A stretch of 64,000 nt of DNA, from assembly GCA_937924855.1 (NCBI GenBank), contig CALEYQ010000058.1:1-64000 (forward strand), given 5' to 3'. Origin of the DNA: an uncultured Bacteroidota bacterium. Lineage in GTDB: Bacteria > Bacteroidota > Bacteroidia > JADZBD01. This document shows positions 60,781-64,000 of the stretch, piece by piece (the stretch's first letter is position 1; each line of letters starts with the position of its first letter). The position numbers were made by a program, and so were the translations under genes. The notes under the pieces were generated by a model. It made no database searches. It was not told the DNA's origin and was given only the letters and a program-made list of their open reading frames with translations.

Positions 60781-61077
60781 ATGAAAAAAGTAAAAGACGA
60801 AAGAGAGGTTCTGGGCGAAGGCGAAAACGGCAATATTATCATTAACGAAAGACTGTCGCTGGCGCATTGCCGGAAGGTACTCAACCGCAACGGAAACAAT
60901 TATACCGATGAGGAGATAATCGCCATCCGGGATTTCCTCTACGTCATGGCCACCCTTGATTACCGCTTCTTCACCGAACAGTATTTAAAAAGGAATCCAA
61001 CCATCGTAAAACTAAACACAGAAAACCATGAAGAGAGCATACCTCTACATCCGGGTGAGTACAGACGAGCAAGCTGA
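60781..61077 (+). CDS. Small protein upstream of recombinase
   Basis: 98 residues, helical, with RLSLAHCRKVLNRNGNNYTDEEIIAIRDFLY, cited here in part as HCRKVLNRNGNNYTDEEI. Similar short proteins commonly precede site-specific recombinases in Bacteroidota (from memory). Its 3' end overlaps the recombinase start by 50 bases, so the two are translated together. Possible accessory or regulatory factor. Confidence 0.7.
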   Translation: MKKVKDEREVLGEGENGNIIINERLSLAHCRKVLNRNGNNYTDEEIIAIRDFLYVMATLDYRFFTEQYLKRNPTIVKLNTENHEESIPLHPGEYRRAS

Positions 61078-62575
61078 TAAGGGCTACAGCCTCCGCTATC
61101 AGGAAGAACGCCTCACCAAGTACTGCGAATTACAGGGATTCAAAATCGTAGCCCTTTTTAAAGAGGATCATTCAGCCAAAACCTTCAACCGTCCGGAGTT
61201 TGAAAAAATGCTGGCGATTATGAAAAGGAAGAAAGGCATGGCTGATTTGCTTCTCTTCACAAAGTGGGATCGCTTTTCACGCAACGCGGGTGATGCCTAT
61301 GGGATGATCAATCAACTTAACCGCCTTGGAGTGGAACCACAGGCAATCGAACAGCCACTCGATCTCAACATTCCTGAAAACAAAATCATGCTTGCCTTTT
61401 ACCTTGCCTCACCCGAAGTGGAGAACGACCGCAGGGCATTAAACACATTTGTAGGGATGCGGAGAGCAAGGAAAGAAGGCCGATGCGTTTCAACCGCTCC
61501 CAAAGGATATAAAAATGTTAGAAACGAACTCAACAAAAAAATAATTGTTCCGAGCGAAGATGCGAAGCACGTAAAATTCGCCTTTGAGGAATTGGCAAAA
61601 AGCGTTCATACAGTGGTAGACGTTTGGAAGATGGCTTTGGAGCGAGGTTTTAAATACAGCAAAAGCAATTTCTTCACCTTGCTTCGTAACCCCATTTACT
61701 GCGGGTTGATAAAAGTTCCTGCATATAAAGATGAAGGGGAAGCTCTCGTAAAAGGTCAGCATGAACCTATCGTTTCAGAAAACGTCTTCTTTCAGGTTCA
61801 GGATATTCTTGACGGAAGGAAGCGGAATGTGCCCACCAAAAACACACGCAGGGAAGAGCTGCCGCTTCGGGGCTTCCTTATCTGCCCCCGGTGCGGAAAA
61901 ACCATGACAGGAAGCGCATCAAAGGGTGCCGGAGGCAAGTATTTCTATTACCACTGCTATCCCGGTTGCAAGGAAAGGGTAAAGGCGGAATTCGTCAATG
62001 ATGAATTCCTGAACCTGCTTGATGGGGTTTGCTTTAATCAGGAGGCCGTAGACCTTTTTGCCGATGAGATTGAGCAGGTCTTCCGGCAGAATCAGGTAAG
62101 CCATTTCCAGAGGGCAAAAGGGCTGAAGGCGGAGATTGAAAAGCTCCGCCAGCGGCTGAATAAAGCCCAGCAGTTGATGCTTGACGGTGAGATGCAGATG
62201 GATGAGTACCGGGAACTCAAAAGCGGCACAGAGGGCGAAATAACCCGCTTGGAAAGGGAATACCTCCAGATAGGGACACGGGATTCCGACTATAAGCGGT
62301 ATCTGGATTTTGGGCGAAATATCCTAAAGAATCTGACACTTTATTACAGTGAGGGGGATGTATTCCTGAAGCAGGGCATCATTAGTTCGATTTTTTCGGA
62401 AAAGCTGGTATTTTCAGAACACCGATATCGAACTCCCAAGGTGCCGAAAACAGTCGAGCGCATATGCCCGAACATCAGGGACTTGCTAGGGGATAAAACA
62501 GAAAACGGGAGCGAAAATCGCTCCCGTTCCTGTATGGTAGTCCCGACAGGAATCGAACCTGTATCAAAAGTTTAG
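61028..62575 (+). CDS. Large serine recombinase (integrase), C-terminus encoded by tRNA gene
   Basis: 515 residues. Resolvase domain AYLYIRVSTDEQADKGYS with nucleophile S11; Recombinase domain with STAPKGYKN; zinc ribbon CPRCGKTMTGSA...YYHC; and a coiled coil (about 360-410) typical of large serine integrases. The last ~13 residues (MVVPTGIEPVSKV) are translated from the 3' half of tRNA-Arg on the other strand, so integration supplies the stop codon. Catalyses attP-attB recombination of the element. Confidence 0.92.
   Translation: MKRAYLYIRVSTDEQADKGYSLRYQEERLTKYCELQGFKIVALFKEDHSAKTFNRPEFEKMLAIMKRKKGMADLLLFTKWDRFSRNAGDAYGMINQLNRLGVEPQAIEQPLDLNIPENKIMLAFYLASPEVENDRRALNTFVGMRRARKEGRCVSTAPKGYKNVRNELNKKIIVPSEDAKHVKFAFEELAKSVHTVVDVWKMALERGFKYSKSNFFTLLRNPIYCGLIKVPAYKDEGEALVKGQHEPIVSENVFFQVQDILDGRKRNVPTKNTRREELPLRGFLICPRCGKTMTGSASKGAGGKYFYYHCYPGCKERVKAEFVNDEFLNLLDGVCFNQEAVDLFADEIEQVFRQNQVSHFQRAKGLKAEIEKLRQRLNKAQQLMLDGEMQMDEYRELKSGTEGEITRLEREYLQIGTRDSDYKRYLDFGRNILKNLTLYYSEGDVFLKQGIISSIFSEKLVFSEHRYRTPKVPKTVERICPNIRDLLGDKTENGSENRSRSCMVVPTGIEPVSKV
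62494..62526 (-). terminator. Intrinsic terminator of tRNA-Arg
   Basis: CGGGAGCG (62506-62513), AAAAT loop, CGCTCCCG (62519-62526); on the minus strand the stem is followed by TTTTCTGTTTTA. It lies inside the recombinase coding sequence. Confidence 0.8.
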
Positions 62576-62609
62576 GAAACTTCTATTCTATCCATTGAAC
62601 TACGGGACC
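62535..62609 (-). tRNA. tRNA-Arg (anticodon CCT)
   Basis: Reading the minus strand: acceptor GGTCCCG pairs with CGGGACT, D arm GTTC/GAAT, anticodon stem GAAGT/ACTTT with loop TTCCTAA (anticodon CCT), T arm ACAGG-TTCGATT-CCTGT, discriminator A and an encoded CCA. Decodes AGG. Its 3' end faces the integrated element, the usual orientation for a tRNA attachment site. Confidence 0.93.
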
Positions 62610-62618
62610 AAAAGAGGT

Positions 62619-62626
62619 CAAAATTA
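62619..62626 (-). promoter_or_regulatory. tRNA-Arg promoter -7 box
   Basis: TAATTTTG on the minus strand, ten bases before the tRNA 5' end, matches TAnnTTTG. No clear -33 box. Confidence 0.5.
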
Positions 62627-62649
62627 AAAATTCCACGGGAAATACTGAT

Positions 62650-62680
62650 AAAAACCCTCCTGAGGCATTTATGAGGAGGG
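62650..62680 (-). terminator. Intrinsic terminator downstream of the T9SS cargo gene
   Basis: CCCTCCT (62655-62661) pairs with AGGAGGG (62674-62680); on the minus strand the stem ends in TTTTT. It closes the gene ending at 62796 and insulates tRNA-Arg. The stretch 62681-62795 holds nothing else. Confidence 0.7.
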
Positions 62681-62795
62681 GAAAAAATTGAGCCAGGAAA
62701 ACCCAATCTTATAAAAGTCGAAAACCCATTTTGTTGCCTCGGTTAAGTTGGGTCAATTAGGCTCTTCATTTTAATAGCAGTCCTTTCAAAAGTGT

Positions 62796-63530
62796 TTACC
62801 TAATCACCACCCATTTTTCTGCCCCCAAAAAAACATTTCCGGAATAAAAACTACATTGGTATATGCCGTTTGAAAAATCATCCGGTAAAACAAATTCCAA
62901 TGGATCATTTCCTGATAAATATATTTCCTTTAGGGCTGTTCCGCCCCTAAGATCACTGATTATTACCCGTGGTTTTCCTCCTGATATTTCAGGATAGGAA
63001 ATATAGACATTGCCCGATGAAGGATTGGGAAAAATCCTGATCCTTTCCTTGGTTATGGTTTCCGGCTCTCCGGCGACCGACAGTACTTTAATTTTAACAA
63101 CCCAATGAGAGGGCCCGAAATTATAACAATCGCTCCAGGGATAGGCTGAGAGCCATCCGTTGTAATATATATTTACCGTGTAAGTTCCTGCCTGAACCCA
63201 AACGGCTTTGTGGCAAACCGGTGTATCTGTTGGAAAGGAGTCCCAGACAGGCTGGGGAAAATTCGAACTCCCTGAAAATTCCCAACGCATCCAGTAGGCC
63301 GTGTCAACGTTTAACTCAATTCTTGAAACCGTACAAAACTCAACAGAGTCCCCCTCGAAAACCTGTACGCTGTCACAATGCCTGGTAAGGCAACTAAAGT
63401 TTTGATTGAGGATATTACACGGCACTCCGTTTACAGAAATAACAGGTTTGGCACCTAATGGTGCAAGGCCTTGTTTTTGACCTGCTAAAATCCCGGGAAT
63501 AAAAAAAAGAAACAAACAGACCCTGAACAT
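62796..63530 (-). CDS. Secreted protein with T9SS type A sorting domain
   Basis: 244 residues: signal peptide (FRVCLFLFFIPGILAGQ), a beta-rich middle with four cysteines (PCNILNQNFSCLTRHCDS), and a C-terminal type-A domain (IRIFPNPSSGNVYISYP, DLRGGTALKEI, FSNGIYQCSFYSG). The signal directs export by T9SS, with later removal of the C-terminal domain and surface attachment or release. No catalytic domain is seen. Confidence 0.88.
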   Translation of the reverse strand: MFRVCLFLFFIPGILAGQKQGLAPLGAKPVISVNGVPCNILNQNFSCLTRHCDSVQVFEGDSVEFCTVSRIELNVDTAYWMRWEFSGSSNFPQPVWDSFPTDTPVCHKAVWVQAGTYTVNIYYNGWLSAYPWSDCYNFGPSHWVVKIKVLSVAGEPETITKERIRIFPNPSSGNVYISYPEISGGKPRVIISDLRGGTALKEIYLSGNDPLEFVLPDDFSNGIYQCSFYSGNVFLGAEKWVVIR

Positions 63531-63564
63531 GCGTTATTCAGCTTTTTATCAGGGGATGATTTAT

Positions 63565-63595
63565 CAAATTTAATAAGAAAAAACCCTTATCCAAA
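63565..63595 (-). promoter_or_regulatory. Consensus Bacteroidota promoter of the T9SS cargo gene
   Basis: On the minus strand TTTG (63592-63595), a 19-base spacer, then TAAATTTG (63565-63572): both boxes and the spacing match the consensus. The ATG is 35 bases further on. Confidence 0.8.
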
Positions 63596-63663
63596 ATGCT
63601 TCCTCCCGACCCTTTTGGATGGCAGCTTTCCTTTTACTGCTTTTCTGTCGGGATGATCGGATT

Positions 63664-63687
63664 AAAAAACCTCCGGCCTTCTCGGCC
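63664..63687 (-). terminator. Weak intrinsic terminator behind the tRNA fragment
   Basis: GGCC-GAGAA-GGCC on the minus strand (63675-63687) followed by GGAGGTTTTTT. Short stem; would terminate a transcript of the tRNA-Pro-like fragment. Confidence 0.4.
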
Positions 63688-63706
63688 TTCCGATACTTCG
63701 GGATGG

Positions 63707-63732
63707 CGCGCTACAACCTGCGCTACCCCCCG
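63707..63732 (-). pseudogene. tRNA-Pro-like 5' fragment
   Basis: Minus strand CGGGGGG-TA-GCGC-AGGTTGTA-GCGC-G has the acceptor, D stem and D loop of a bacterial tRNA-Pro, but no anticodon or T arm can be folded from what follows and no matching CCCCCCG 3' strand exists. Probably a decayed or recombined tRNA gene. Confidence 0.45.
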
Positions 63733-63780
63733 AAAAAATGAAGACCAAAATTACCCAAATGGCAAAATCCGGCGAATTCA

Positions 63781-63807
63781 AAAAAAAAGCCCCGGAGTTT
63801 CCGGGGC
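63781..63807 (-). terminator. Intrinsic terminator of the SWIB-domain gene
   Basis: GCCCCGGA (63789-63796), GTT loop, TCCGGGGC (63800-63807), followed on the minus strand by TTTTTTTT; 26 bases after the stop codon at 63833. Confidence 0.85.
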
Positions 63808-63832
63808 GATTCTCATTGGTATAAAAACCCAA

Positions 63833-64000
63833 TTACTTTACGTGCTTAGAAAGAATTTTTGCAAGCTCGAACATAGAAACCTGATTCTTTCCACCGAAAA
63901 CAACTTTTAGTTTTGCATCGGCGTTGATCATGCGCTTGTTCTTTTTGTCCTGCAATCCGTTCTTACGGATGTAAGCCCAGATCTTCTTGATCATCTCGGT
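63833..64000 (-). CDS. SWIB/MDM2-domain protein, 3' end only
   Basis: The minus-strand frame from the window edge reads to TAA at 63833 and gives 55 residues: KKIWAYIRKNGLQDKKNKRM, INADAKLKVVFGGKNQVSMF and LAKILSKHVK, the C-terminal part of a SWIB domain. Bacterial SWIB proteins are small and thought to be chromatin- or DNA-associated. The start is outside the window. Confidence 0.85.
   Translation of the reverse strand, partial: TEMIKKIWAYIRKNGLQDKKNKRMINADAKLKVVFGGKNQVSMFELAKILSKHVK

Larger units (their letters stand above)
30490..62537. mobile_element. Integrated phage-like element with defence cargo, ending at tRNA-Arg
   Basis: Boundaries are approximate. The right end is a large serine recombinase abutting and overlapping tRNA-Arg(CCT); the left end is placed where the chromosome-like plus-strand genes stop and the minus-strand module begins. 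Contents: a phage-like regulator, a 27-gene virion/lysis-like module, DNA methylases, and a putative defence operon. I did not find a duplicated tRNA segment at the left end, so the exact attachment site is unknown and the element could be larger. Confidence 0.65.

Noticed and set aside
30510..62575. Conjugative element
   Set aside because: No relaxase, coupling protein or Tra-type secretion gene is seen.
63596..63910. Plus-strand 104-residue ORF
   Set aside because: It runs across the tRNA-Pro-like fragment, a terminator and the antisense of the SWIB-domain gene.

Overview
The window looks like a Bacteroidota chromosome, most likely a Flavobacteriia/Sphingobacteriia/Chitinophagia-type genome. 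Evidence: a gliding-motility/type IX secretion (T9SS) type-B sorting domain at 1-2886, a PorP/SprF protein, a T9SS type-A sorting domain at 62796-63530, A-rich leaders with few Shine-Dalgarno sequences, and repeated promoter boxes of the Bacteroidota form TAnnTTTG. All assignments come from reading the sequence; no database search was possible.

Core part 1 (1-17856). A repeat-rich T9SS adhesin (5' end outside the window) is followed by an SprF-like protein, an OmpA/PD40 protein, a secreted protein, and a sensor-phosphatase/SiaB/SiaC phospho-signalling set, in one tightly overlapping run. Then come a PaaI-type thioesterase, an exported superoxide dismutase, a biotin carrier protein, a lipoprotein M1 aminopeptidase, RNase HI, MarC and MscS-type membrane proteins.

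Core or accessory part 2 (17857-30213). Two small orphan ORFs, a MarR regulator with a HEAT-like protein, a TetR-controlled tripartite RND efflux operon, MqnA, then an ArsR regulator followed by an NTF2-like protein, a DoxX protein and an NAD(P)-binding protein. Inverted repeats overlap promoter boxes in front of both the TetR gene and the ArsR-adjacent gene.

Integrated element (about 30.5-62.5 kb). It ends at a large serine recombinase whose last codons run into a tRNA-Arg(CCT) gene. Its left two thirds is a minus-strand module of about 27 densely packed genes with DNA methylases, a RadC-methylase fusion, a RecA-like ATPase, three peptidoglycan-active proteins, holin- and spanin-like membrane proteins, an annexin-like membrane protein, several small beta-rich candidate capsid proteins, a transglutaminase-like and a JAMM-like protein. 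No terminase, portal or tail gene is visible. My inference is a tailless, membrane-containing phage or a relative of one. Next to it is a six-gene plus-strand operon (DUF4007, large P-loop ATPase, PAPS-reductase-like enzyme, unknown, PIN-like, AAA-type ATPase) and a convergent GHKL-ATPase gene, which I read as a candidate defence system related to sulfur-based DNA modification. A 20-base sequence (19/20 identical) occurs in inverted orientation at 46959 and 60505, bracketing this cargo.

Right flank (62.5-64 kb). tRNA-Arg, a T9SS type-A cargo protein with a textbook promoter, a tRNA-Pro-like fragment, and the 3' end of a SWIB-domain gene.
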